Below are positions 17,038 through 25,236 of a stretch of DNA of 64,000 nucleotides, one piece after another. Position 1 is the first letter of the stretch, and each line of letters starts with the position of its first letter. Source of the stretch: Bacteroidota bacterium (GTDB taxonomy: Bacteria; Bacteroidota; Bacteroidia; Palsa-965); contig VBWE01000014.1 in the NCBI GenBank assembly GCA_006218065.1, positions 92,834 to 156,833 of the forward strand, given 5' to 3'. Position numbers and translations under genes: made by a program. The notes below the pieces were generated by a model, which saw only the letters and a program-made list of their open reading frames with translations, searched no databases and was not told where the DNA came from.

Positions 17038-17508
17038 ATGGGTATCGAAATCGAGCGCAAATTTTTAGTGAAAGACGAGAGCTGGAAACAGGCTTTGTCC
17101 GAACCCGGAAAACCGTACCGGCAGGGTTATATGCTCAGCGACAATCGCCGCACCGTTCGCGTGCGCACCGCGGGGGATAAAGGATTCATCACCATCAAAG
17201 GAAAAGGAAAGGGATTGCGCCGCCCGGAATTTGAATACGAGATTCCGCTGGAAGATGCGAAAGAATTGCTGGCGCTTTGCGATGAAACGATCATCGTAAA
17301 AAAGCGGCACCTCGTGCAGCATGAAGCGCATACGTGGGAAGTGGACGTTTTCGAAGGCGACAATGCCGGGCTGATCGTTGCGGAAATCGAATTGTCGCAC
17401 GAAGATGAAACATTCGCCGTTCCCGATTGGGCCGGTGAAGAAGTGACTTTTGACGGCCGGTATTCCAACGCCAGTTTGTCGCGGCGGCCGTGGAGTAAGT
17501 GGAATTGA
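17038..17508 (+). CDS. CYTH domain protein (triphosphate tunnel metalloenzyme)
   Basis: A 156-residue protein starting MGIEIERKFLVK, which contains the EIERK form of the ExExK motif that defines CYTH proteins. Charged strands line the tunnel: RVRTAGDKGFITIKGKG, EFEYEIPLEDA, KKRHLV, WEVDVFEGDNAGLIVAEIEL. Standalone bacterial members are commonly inorganic tripolyphosphatases; class IV adenylate cyclase is another possibility. Its stop codon lies against the left arm of the C-rich palindrome, and it converges with ftsX. Confidence 0.92.
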   Translation: MGIEIERKFLVKDESWKQALSEPGKPYRQGYMLSDNRRTVRVRTAGDKGFITIKGKGKGLRRPEFEYEIPLEDAKELLALCDETIIVKKRHLVQHEAHTWEVDVFEGDNAGLIVAEIELSHEDETFAVPDWAGEEVTFDGRYSNASLSRRPWSKWN

Positions 17509-17748
17509 CTCACCCCCCGGCCCCCTCTCTCCGGCTTTGTTAATCCGCTTTACAAGGCTGGGTCGTTTTAATACAAAGCCGCAAAGAGGGGGTGTCGTAA
17601 AACTGTAAAACCTGCGTCTTTGACGCAGGTTTTACAGTAGTTCCTTTTACTATAAGTTGTGGCTCCCCCTCTTTGTGACGTTGTCGCAAACCGACTTTCG
17701 TTTAAACAAAACACACAACGTCGGAGAGAGGGGGCCGGGGGGTGAGTC
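17507..17748. repeat. Composite C-rich palindromic element, two units head to head
   Basis: GACTCACCCCCCGGCCCCCT (continuing CTCTCCG) at 17507-17533 is perfectly inverted at 17722-17748, giving 27-bp arms. Inside, each half is itself a hairpin. The left half has GGCTTTGT...ACAAAGCC closed by CCCCCTCTCT/AAAGAGGGGG. The right half has GACGTTGT...ACAACGTC closed by CCCCCTCTTT/AGAGAGGGGG. Between them is a perfect 17-bp hairpin (17602-17638, loop TTT) with arm ACTGTAAAACCTGCGTC. A third unit of the right-hand type starts at 63944. It fills the convergent gap between the CYTH gene and ftsX and may also stop transcription both ways. Confidence 0.9.
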
Positions 17749-17762
17749 CCCGGACAACCGAC

Positions 17763-18638
17763 TCAATTCTTATACAACGAATCAATATCCTGCCGCAAAT
17801 ACTTGCGCACGGCCAGCGCGGTGCATATCCACGCGATGAAAATACCGAGTACGGTAACCAGCCCGTAAAGGATAGCCAGTGTTTTCAGGTCGGTGATGCC
17901 GATGAAGTGGAAATCGGGAACGTGGTCGAGCCCGTAGATAATTCCGCTGATGAGCGCGATGGCTACAATGGCGCCGAAAATGCCGTTGCGGATCCCGCTC
18001 AGTACGAAAGGCCGCCGGATAAAGCCCTGCGTGGCGCCCACCAGGTTCATGGTGCGGATCAGGAAACGTTTCGAATAAATGGCCAGGCGAATCGTATTGT
18101 TGATCAGGCCGATGGAAATCAGCAGGAGCAGTCCGCTGAAAATCAAAATGCCGATGGTGATCTGGTTAATGTTTTCGTTCATGGCGCTCACCATGCTTTT
18201 TTGGTAATACACATCCTTTACCTGCGTATCCTCGCGCAATTCCTTTTCGATCCAGGCAATGCTGTCGTTATTCGCGTATGCGGCCCTGAGCGAGATTTCG
18301 ATGGAAGGCTGGAGCGGGTTGAAGCCGAGCGTTTTGATGAAATCCTCGCCGAGGTCTTCCTGCAGTTTCTTCGCCGCTTCCTCTTTCGAAACGTAAACCG
18401 TGGCGCGGCGATAGGGTGAAGCGTCGATGGATTTCTGCAGGGCGATGATGTCGGCGTCTTTCGCAGTCTCGTCCAGGAAAACGGTTACCGTGATATTTTC
18501 CTTCACATAATCCGAAACCGATTTCGCTTTCAGTACCACCAGGCTGGTAATGCCAAGCAGGGTAAGCACCAGCGCAATGCTGATGACGATGGTGAGGGCG
18601 GAGGAGCGAATACTTAAACGGCTGTATTTTTCCGACAC
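17763..18638 (-). CDS. ftsX: Cell-division ABC-like permease FtsX
   Basis: A 291-residue protein with four transmembrane helices in FtsX order: one at the N-terminus (ALTIVISIALVLTLLGITSLVVL), a large periplasmic loop (ENITVTVFLDETAKDADI, YVSKEEAAKKLQEDLGEDF), then three C-terminal helices. NLVGATQGFIRRPFVLSG is the characteristic cytoplasmic-loop signature. It forms a complex with FtsE that controls septal peptidoglycan hydrolases; no ftsE is in the window, as is usual in this phylum. The start is the GTG at 18638; no better ATG is in frame, and TAATTTCG upstream resembles a -7 box. Confidence 0.93.
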   Translation of the reverse strand: MSEKYSRLSIRSSALTIVISIALVLTLLGITSLVVLKAKSVSDYVKENITVTVFLDETAKDADIIALQKSIDASPYRRATVYVSKEEAAKKLQEDLGEDFIKTLGFNPLQPSIEISLRAAYANNDSIAWIEKELREDTQVKDVYYQKSMVSAMNENINQITIGILIFSGLLLLISIGLINNTIRLAIYSKRFLIRTMNLVGATQGFIRRPFVLSGIRNGIFGAIVAIALISGIIYGLDHVPDFHFIGITDLKTLAILYGLVTVLGIFIAWICTALAVRKYLRQDIDSLYKN

Positions 18639-18780
18639 GGCTGATGCTGTTAATTAGCGAAATTAGATAATCGGCCTTTGCCGGCTCCCGGATTTTCGCC
18701 AAGATGCTGACAAGCGGATTGTTGAAAACCCCGGATTTTTAAGTCCGGACCAGCGGGAGCGGAAGTTCCTGCTATGATTA

Positions 18781-18863
18781 GCCGATTTGAAAATGGAGCC
18801 AATTTGAAAATGCACACAGGCAAGTGCGCATGGCATCTTCAAATTGGCTCCATTTTCAAATTG
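18781..18863. repeat. AATTTGAAAATG-family palindrome, copy B
   Basis: A 32-bp left arm (18781-18812) and right arm (18832-18863) pair at 30 of 32 positions. The modules are CGATTTGAAAATGGAGCCAA and its inverse, plus ATCTTCAAATTGG. The loop holds ACACAGGCAAGTGCGCATG, matching the CAC...GCGC core of the other copies. It is located between ftsX and leuS, divergently transcribed. Confidence 0.9.
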
Positions 18864-18936
18864 GTCCATCGGTAAATCAGCCATAAAATCGGGAATTCCG
18901 TACCTTCGATCTCCCTTTAACAGCGTCAGGAAATTT

Positions 18937-21900
18937 ATGGAATACAATTTTTCAGAGATCGAAAAAAAATGGCAGAAAGCCTGGAAGGATAACCAAACCT
19001 ACCGGGTAACGGATGGCGGAAGCAAACCGAAATACTACGTGCTCGACATGTTTCCCTATCCTTCGGGAGCGGGTTTGCACGTGGGGCATCCGCTCGGGTA
19101 TATCGCTTCGGATATTTTTTCGCGTTACAAGCGCCTTAAAGGATTCAATGTGCTGCACCCGATGGGTTTCGACGCTTTCGGTTTGCCTGCCGAGCAGTAT
19201 GCCATTCAAACCGGCCGCCATCCTGCGGATACGACCAAAGAAAATATCGCGCGCTACCGCGAACAACTGGATAAAATCGGTTTCAGTTTCGACTGGAGTC
19301 GTGAAGTGCGTACCTGTGAACCGGAATATTACCGGTGGACGCAGTGGGTTTTCCTGCAGCTTTTCAAATCCTGGTACAATTGCAAAACGCAGAAAGCCGA
19401 ATCCCTCGATACGCTGATCGCGGTTTTCGAAAAAGAAGGGTTTAAAGGTGAAGCGCACCAGGTGCTCACCGGCGATATCGAACATGATCTTGCACCGTTT
19501 ACCGCGGAAGAGTGGAAGAATTTTTCGGAGAAGGAAAAATCCGATGTGCTGATGAATTTCCGGCTGGCTTATCTCGGTGAAGCCTGGGTGAACTGGTGCC
19601 CGGGATTGGGTACCGTGCTGGCCAACGACGAAGTGAAGGACGGCGTTTCCGAACGCGGCGGTTATCCCGTGGAGCGCAAACGCATGCCGCAGTGGAGCCT
19701 GCGTATCACGGCTTACGCCGATCGCCTGCTGAATGATCTGAACGGTATCGACTGGTCCGACAGTATCAAGGAAGCCCAGCGCAACTGGATCGGGCGGAGT
19801 GAAGGGACTTCGATTTTTTTCAGACTGGAAAATCACGATGCGGCCGTGGAAGTTTTCACCACGCGACCGGATACGGTTTTCGGCGTTTCGTTCGTTACGC
19901 TGGCGCCGGAGCATGAACTGGTGGCGAAAATCACGACGGCGGAATACAAAGCGGCCGTGGATGCCTACGTGAATACCGCGAAAAACAAATCGGAACGTGA
20001 GCGGCAGGCGGATGTGAAAAACGTGAGCGGACAATTTACCGGCGCGTATGTGATCCACCCGTTCACTGCGAAAAAAGTCCCGGTCTGGATCGGCGAATAT
20101 GTCCTGGCCGGCTACGGAACCGGCGCGGTAATGGCCGTTCCCGCCCACGACTCGCGCGATTTTGCTTTTGCTTCGCACTTCGGTTTGGAAAAACCGCAGG
20201 TGATCCAGCCGCCCGCAGCATGGAATTTTGAAAAAGAATCTTTCGACGAAAAAGAAGGCGTCTGCATCAATTCCGATTTCCTGGACGGGCTGGAAGTGAA
20301 AGCGGCCATCCGCAAAGCGATCGAAGAAATTGAGAAACGTGGCCTGGGAAAAGGCAAGATCAATTTCCGCCTCCGCGACGCCGCTTTCGGCCGCCAGCGT
20401 TACTGGGGAGAACCTATTCCGATTTATTATAAACCTGCCGTCAGTTCGAGCGCAGTCGAGAACACGGCGGACCTTATTCCTGTTCCACTTGACGAATCGG
20501 AACTCCCGCTCATCCTGCCGGAAGTGGATAAATTTTTACCGACGGAAACCGGTGAGCCGCCATTGGCGCGAGCGCGGGGGTGGGCATACAGACCACACCC
20601 CCTTCCCCTCTCCGAGGGAGGGGGGAGCGATGCTTTCACCTTCGGTGAAGGCTATACTCCTCGCTTTTTTACGACTTCGCCCGAGAAGTGGAAACTTTTG
20701 AAAGAGTGGGCGAGGGCGCACCGGAAGGCGGCTACGCCGGCCGAAGATCTGCTTTGGCAGGAATTGCGTGGCAAGAAAACCGGTTTCCAGATTCGCAGGC
20801 AGCATGCGATCGATGTTTTTATCGTGGACTTTGTTTGCCTTTCCAGAAAACTGGTGATTGAAGTGGACGGCGGGTATCACAACGATCCCGGGCAGCAGGA
20901 ATATGATGCACAACGGACGCTCGTACTGAACGAACTTGGTTTTAAAGTTATGCGTTTCACGAACGAACAGGTTTTGCAGCGTACCAGCGAAACGGTGAAT
21001 GAAATAGCAAACACCCTGCGAACCACCGTCCTCCCTGAAGGGGAGGAAAGAGGTGGGGTCGCTTACCCATATGAAACCACCACCATGCCCGGCTGGGCCG
21101 GATCGAGCTGGTATTTTTTACGCTACATGGATCCGCATAATGAAAACGAATTTGTTTCGCGCGAAAAAGCGGATTACTGGCAGAACGTGGATTTGTATTT
21201 AGGCGGCGCCGAACATGCTACCGGGCATTTGCTGTATGTGCGTTTCTGGACGAAGTTTTTGTACGATATCGGGAAGATTGGTGTGCAGGAACCGGCGAAG
21301 AAGTTGATTAACCAGGGGATGATACAGGGGATGTCTGAAAAAATTAAGATTAAACAATCAATTTTCTCAGGAACAACAACTACATCCGATGCTCATCCGG
21401 TTGCTTCATCCAAATCGTTTCTGATGCCGCAAGAAATGGAAGGATTAAATAGCACTACAGTGACTTTACCTATTGATTCAAAACAGGTTTTTGTCAGCGC
21501 TGAAATAGAAGATTCCAAGGATGAGTTGATGACGTTCTTCAATTATGTTCCAATACAATTATCCAAAAATTCGAAGTTGGAGATAGATAAGTATCTCGAA
21601 TGGAATCACAAGGAACGAAATAATGATATTTCCTCCGCTGTTTTTTTGATCAAAAATTTTTATTGGTTTAAAGGTAATTGGTATGACTATTCGATGAATG
21701 TTATATCCAATACGAGTAATCTTGCTTTCTTGACAAAATCAGAAGTTGAAAAAATGTCGAAGTCAAAACTCAATGTAGAGACTCCCGACGATATCTGCGA
21801 TCAATACGGCGCCGATACTTTACGCATGTACGAAATGTTCCTCGGTCCCATCGACCAGGCCAAACCCTGGAATACGAACGGCATTACCGGCGTTCACGGA

Positions 21901-22434
21901 TTCCTGCGTCGTTTCTGGCGTTTGTTTCATGATGATAAAAACGGGTTTGCAGTAAACGAAGAAGCCGCCACCAAAGCCGAACTGAAAGTGCTGCATAAAA
22001 CGATCAAAAAAATCGGCGAGGATGTCGAACGTTTTTCATTCAATACCGGTGTGAGCAGTTTCATGATCGCCTGCAACGAACTCACGGAACTGAAATGCCG
22101 CAAGCGCAGTATCCTCGAACCGCTGGTGATCGCGCTTTCGCCTTTCGCCCCGCATATCGCGGAAGAACTCTGGGAAAAACTCGGGCATACCGGCAGCGTG
22201 AACTTCGCGCAGTTCCCGGTTTACGATGAACAGTACCTCACCGAAGACAGTTTCGAATACCCGGTGCAGGTAAACGGAAAACTGCGTTTCAAATACAGCG
22301 TGGCCTTAGGTTTAAATCCGCAGCAGATCGAAAAAGAAGTGATGGGCAGCGAAGAAGTGCAGAAATGGCTCGACGGAAAAACGCCGAAAAAAGTGATCGT
22401 GGTCCCGAATAAGATCGTGAATATCGTCGTTTAA
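18937..22434 (+). CDS. leuS: Leucyl-tRNA synthetase with in-frame DUF559 nuclease domain
   Basis: A class I synthetase charging tRNA-Leu, 1165 residues against roughly 900-1000 for the family. The HIGH motif is HVGH (48-51) and the KMSKS motif is exact (939-943). The CP1 editing domain contains TTRPDTVFGVSFVTLAPEH and AVPAHDSRDFAFA. Residues 550-708 are an inserted DUF559 domain (separate entry). The text resumes at AYPYETTTMPGWAGSSWYFL, the normal catalytic sequence. The leucine-specific domain just before KMSKS (about 21331-21740) is much more AT-rich than the rest. All synthetase motifs survive, so the enzyme is probably active. The start at 18937 (MEYNFSEIEKKWQ) is preferred over the frame's ATG at 18844, which would run through repeat copy B. 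Confidence 0.95.
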   Translation: MEYNFSEIEKKWQKAWKDNQTYRVTDGGSKPKYYVLDMFPYPSGAGLHVGHPLGYIASDIFSRYKRLKGFNVLHPMGFDAFGLPAEQYAIQTGRHPADTTKENIARYREQLDKIGFSFDWSREVRTCEPEYYRWTQWVFLQLFKSWYNCKTQKAESLDTLIAVFEKEGFKGEAHQVLTGDIEHDLAPFTAEEWKNFSEKEKSDVLMNFRLAYLGEAWVNWCPGLGTVLANDEVKDGVSERGGYPVERKRMPQWSLRITAYADRLLNDLNGIDWSDSIKEAQRNWIGRSEGTSIFFRLENHDAAVEVFTTRPDTVFGVSFVTLAPEHELVAKITTAEYKAAVDAYVNTAKNKSERERQADVKNVSGQFTGAYVIHPFTAKKVPVWIGEYVLAGYGTGAVMAVPAHDSRDFAFASHFGLEKPQVIQPPAAWNFEKESFDEKEGVCINSDFLDGLEVKAAIRKAIEEIEKRGLGKGKINFRLRDAAFGRQRYWGEPIPIYYKPAVSSSAVENTADLIPVPLDESELPLILPEVDKFLPTETGEPPLARARGWAYRPHPLPLSEGGGSDAFTFGEGYTPRFFTTSPEKWKLLKEWARAHRKAATPAEDLLWQELRGKKTGFQIRRQHAIDVFIVDFVCLSRKLVIEVDGGYHNDPGQQEYDAQRTLVLNELGFKVMRFTNEQVLQRTSETVNEIANTLRTTVLPEGEERGGVAYPYETTTMPGWAGSSWYFLRYMDPHNENEFVSREKADYWQNVDLYLGGAEHATGHLLYVRFWTKFLYDIGKIGVQEPAKKLINQGMIQGMSEKIKIKQSIFSGTTTTSDAHPVASSKSFLMPQEMEGLNSTTVTLPIDSKQVFVSAEIEDSKDELMTFFNYVPIQLSKNSKLEIDKYLEWNHKERNNDISSAVFLIKNFYWFKGNWYDYSMNVISNTSNLAFLTKSEVEKMSKSKLNVETPDDICDQYGADTLRMYEMFLGPIDQAKPWNTNGITGVHGFLRRFWRLFHDDKNGFAVNEEAATKAELKVLHKTIKKIGEDVERFSFNTGVSSFMIACNELTELKCRKRSILEPLVIALSPFAPHIAEELWEKLGHTGSVNFAQFPVYDEQYLTEDSFEYPVQVNGKLRFKYSVALGLNPQQIEKEVMGSEEVQKWLDGKTPKKVIVVPNKIVNIVV
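20584..21060 (+). mobile_element. DUF559 endonuclease-like domain inserted in leuS, flanked by C-rich/G-rich inverted repeats
   Basis: A 477-bp (159-codon) segment interrupts LeuRS between GW549 and AY709. It starts with a C-rich arm (20591-20625, containing CACCCCCTTCCCCTCTCC) and ends with an imperfect inverse (21029-21060, containing GGGGAGGAAAGAGGTGGGGT). Between the arms is a full DUF559 protein: SPEKWKLLKEWARAHRKAAT, TPAEDLLWQELR, FQIRRQHAIDVFIVDFVC, KLVIEVDGGYH, YDAQRTLVLNELGFKVMRFT. The PD-(D/E)XK-like residues D631, E642, D644 and H648 are intact. No intein splice residues are present, so the domain should remain in the mature enzyme. AY occurs at both junctions (GCATAC and GCTTAC), a possible trace of target duplication. 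Confidence 0.85.
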
Positions 22435-22497
22435 GTACCGCTTACTCCTCAACGTATTTTTAAACGTAAGTCACGGAACTTCGGAGTGTCCGTATTT

Positions 22498-22595
22498 CAA
22501 TTTGAAAATGAATCAATTTGAAAATTGAGAAGATGGTTGCGCGCGCGGACATGTGCGCATTTTCAAATTTTCAAATCGGTTCATTTTCAAATTGC
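22498..22595. repeat. AATTTGAAAATG-family palindrome, copy C
   Basis: Left modules are CAATTTGAAAATGAATCAAT and TTGAAAATTGAGAAGATG. Right modules are GCGCATTTTCAAATTTTCAA and ATCGGTTCATTTTCAAATTG. The loop is GTTGCGCGCGCGGACATGT, in the same orientation as copy D. It lies between leuS and the T9SS protein gene. Confidence 0.9.
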
Positions 22596-22634
22596 ACCGA
22601 AAAGCCGTACTTTTCATAGGCAAATTCCCGACCC

Positions 22635-24134
22635 ATGAAAAAATTCTACGTACTTCTCATTTTCCTACTTCCCGTTTCCATCCTTCCCGCCCAGCAATAC
22701 CGTTGCTTCCAGCAGAGTGATACGACCTGGTATGAATATCACACCGGGATGACACAGATGTTCCAGGCGATTCATATCGACTCGGTTGCGGCCCTGTCGG
22801 GAGATTCCGCTTTTTACAATTATAAAGTCGCGATCGGCAGTCCGGCGAATTCCACCTGCTTTACAATGGACGACACGACCTGGATGGGAGCGCCGTCTGT
22901 TCGCAGGGTAAACGGGAACGAAATTTTTTACAACGATAATGGCGACAGTATTGTGATCAAACCGCAGGCTGCCATGGGAAATTCCTGGCGGTTACTCGAA
23001 CTGGGCGGCGGCAATTATCTTGAAGCGACAGTCAGCGGCATTGCTTCGCAGAGCGTGCTGAATCAAACCGGCAATGTGAAAACGATTACGATCCAGGCGA
23101 AAGATATTTCCAACATGCCCATGGCACATATGTTCAACGGTAAAACCATACAGGTCAGCGAAGACTACGGCTTTGTGCGTATTTATCACCTGCGTTATTT
23201 TCCGGGAGATACGTCAGCATACACAATTGCCGGGAAAACGGGCATGACCGGCGTTGCGCACCAGGTTACGGCGGCTGATATTTTCGATTTCAATATCGGG
23301 GAACAATTCGATTACCACGGCCATGAACGCACAGGCATGCCGCCGAACCAGTTTGTTTTTGATCTGTACACGACCAACGTACTTACTGCCAAACAGGTGA
23401 ACGGAAATTCCATCACCTACACCTGGAGCCAGACGTATTGCAAGAAAATGGGTACAACGATCATCACCAGCTACGCCAACCAGCCGTATGTGGAAACGGT
23501 TTACACGGGCCTGCTGGATACTACGGCCTATCTCGATAAACTTCCCGAAGAACATGTGTACCCGCTCGATACGGTTACGGGAAATTACATGGACGAATAC
23601 AGTTTCTTTTTCTACCAGCCGGCTGTTTACAACGGACGCCTGCAGCGCAATTACGGCCGTATCTGGCCTTATGGTTACGCAGGTCAGCAATGCTGGTCGG
23701 GATCGACGGTTTCTTTCGGCCCCTGCGACAATATCCAGCAGAATTACGTGGTTGGCCTGGGCCTGGCTTTTACCGGCGCGAGCCCGTTTTATTGCAATGA
23801 TAACCGGCTGGTTTACTTCCAGAAAGGCATCGAAACCTGGGGAACACCCAACGACTGGCCGCTGATTCTCGGCGAAAAAGACCTGTCTCTTTCCCAAAAT
23901 ACCTTAAAACTGTACCCGGTCCCCGCCGAAGACCAGGTTACCCTGCAAATGCCTTTTGGAACAAACGACCGTACAATCCGTCTCTACGACGCTGCGGGGC
24001 GGCTGCTGGATGTAACAAACTGGCCTTCAGGATCGTTAACAAGGCAGTTAAACGTGGCCCATTTACCAGCGGGCGTTTACCGGGTGGCCGTGGATGGTCC
24101 GGAAGGGCGTTCAAATGCTATGCTGGTAAGGTAA
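22635..24134 (+). CDS. Secreted protein with T9SS C-terminal sorting domain
   Basis: A 499-residue protein with signal peptide MKKFYVLLIFLLPVSILPAQ. The body is beta-rich with many aromatic residues and three Cys-containing stretches, and I recognise no catalytic motif. The last 80 residues (LKLYPVPAEDQVTLQM ... TIRLYDAAGRLLD ... LNVAHLPAGVYRVAV ... NAMLVR) are a type A sorting domain, used by the type IX system to export and anchor proteins at the cell surface. Similar architecture is common in Bacteroidota surface proteins of unknown function. Confidence 0.88.
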   Translation: MKKFYVLLIFLLPVSILPAQQYRCFQQSDTTWYEYHTGMTQMFQAIHIDSVAALSGDSAFYNYKVAIGSPANSTCFTMDDTTWMGAPSVRRVNGNEIFYNDNGDSIVIKPQAAMGNSWRLLELGGGNYLEATVSGIASQSVLNQTGNVKTITIQAKDISNMPMAHMFNGKTIQVSEDYGFVRIYHLRYFPGDTSAYTIAGKTGMTGVAHQVTAADIFDFNIGEQFDYHGHERTGMPPNQFVFDLYTTNVLTAKQVNGNSITYTWSQTYCKKMGTTIITSYANQPYVETVYTGLLDTTAYLDKLPEEHVYPLDTVTGNYMDEYSFFFYQPAVYNGRLQRNYGRIWPYGYAGQQCWSGSTVSFGPCDNIQQNYVVGLGLAFTGASPFYCNDNRLVYFQKGIETWGTPNDWPLILGEKDLSLSQNTLKLYPVPAEDQVTLQMPFGTNDRTIRLYDAAGRLLDVTNWPSGSLTRQLNVAHLPAGVYRVAVDGPEGRSNAMLVR

Positions 24135-24195
24135 AACGTACTAATTTGGCATGTCGTTTGAAGTATAAACGGCAACGCTATTAACGAATACCAAT

Positions 24196-25005
24196 ATGAA
24201 ACGTATAGTCATCAGCCTCTGCATCTCCTGTGCGATCCCGGTTTGGGCCGGCACAGGCGCCCAGGTGGATTATAGTCTCCAGCAAAAGGACGAATTGCGG
24301 AAGGTGCCTAACGCGGCATTCAAACGCGGTGAAGAACTGAAATACCGCATGCACTACGGGCTGATCAACGCGGGGGAAGCGATCCTGACCGTGGAAAATG
24401 AGAACAAAGTAGTCGGCGGACGGAATACATTACATGTTGTTGGAAAAGGATACTCACGCGGTACGTTCGACTGGTTTTTCAAAGTCCGCGACCGTTACGA
24501 ATCGTACATCGACGAAGAAGCGATGGCGCCTTTGATTTTCATCCGCCAGGTGGATGAAGGCGGTTTCAAGATCAACCAGAAACAGATTTACGATCACCGC
24601 GCAGGACGCGTGAGTTCGAACGGCAAAATGCTGAGCGTACCGAGTTATGTGCAGGATATGATTTCCTCGTTCTATTATGCGCGAAGCATGGATTACAGCA
24701 AAGCCAAGCCCGGCGATATCTTCGAAATTCCCTGTTTCATGGACGATGAAATATGGCCGCTGAAGATGAAATACGTCGGGAAAGAAACGATCAAATCGGA
24801 TGTGGGCAAAGTGCGTTGCCTCAAGTTCCGCCCGGTAGTTCAGAAAGGCCGCGTGTTTAAAAGCGAGGAAGACCTGACTGCCTGGATCAGCGACGATGCG
24901 ATGCACGTTCCGGTCCGCGCCGAAGCGAATATCCTGGTCGGTTCCATCAAAATGGACCTGATGTCGTACTCGAATCTTACCGGTGCGCTCAACATTGTGA
25001 AATAA
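24196..25005 (+). CDS. DUF3108 domain protein
   Basis: A 269-residue protein with signal peptide (MKRIVISLCISCAIPVWAGT). FKRGEELKYRMHYGLINAGE opens the DUF3108 domain, then comes GYSRGTFDWFFKVRDRYESY and a C-terminal half with DIFEIPCFMDDEIWPLKMKY. DUF3108 proteins are periplasmic or outer-membrane beta proteins of unknown function, seen across Bacteroidota and Proteobacteria. The gene stands 62 bp after the T9SS gene with the same orientation. The family call is by motif memory. Confidence 0.85.
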   Translation: MKRIVISLCISCAIPVWAGTGAQVDYSLQQKDELRKVPNAAFKRGEELKYRMHYGLINAGEAILTVENENKVVGGRNTLHVVGKGYSRGTFDWFFKVRDRYESYIDEEAMAPLIFIRQVDEGGFKINQKQIYDHRAGRVSSNGKMLSVPSYVQDMISSFYYARSMDYSKAKPGDIFEIPCFMDDEIWPLKMKYVGKETIKSDVGKVRCLKFRPVVQKGRVFKSEEDLTAWISDDAMHVPVRAEANILVGSIKMDLMSYSNLTGALNIVK

Positions 25006-25236
25006 CAACGATTTTCTACATCCCCGAACCGGCAGGCACGTTCAAACGGCTTGCCGGTTCTGCTTTTATCCCAATTCTTTCCCTGTATAAACTTCGTATT
25101 CCTGCGTTTTGCGCGGTGAGGATTCGGAAATATTAACCGCAGTGTCCATGACATCTGTCATTTTTTTCACCGCCCGGCATTTTCTAACTTGCGCCTCTTC
25201 CGGAACCAACCGGTAAGAATTAAAATCACGGGCAAG

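Noticed and set aside
17602..17638. Simple factor-independent terminator
   Set aside because: The 17-bp stem is strong but is embedded in a larger nested palindrome and lacks a proper T tract on either strand; termination may be a side effect.
18952..20178. 408-codon ORF on the minus strand inside leuS
   Set aside because: It lies wholly antisense to recognised LeuRS motifs and its translation is Arg/His/Gly-rich low-information sequence, as expected from the reverse of a biased coding frame.
20584..21060. Intein in LeuRS
   Set aside because: No N-terminal Cys/Ser splice residue, no C-terminal HN plus Cys/Ser/Thr, and no Hint-fold blocks; the domain is DUF559.
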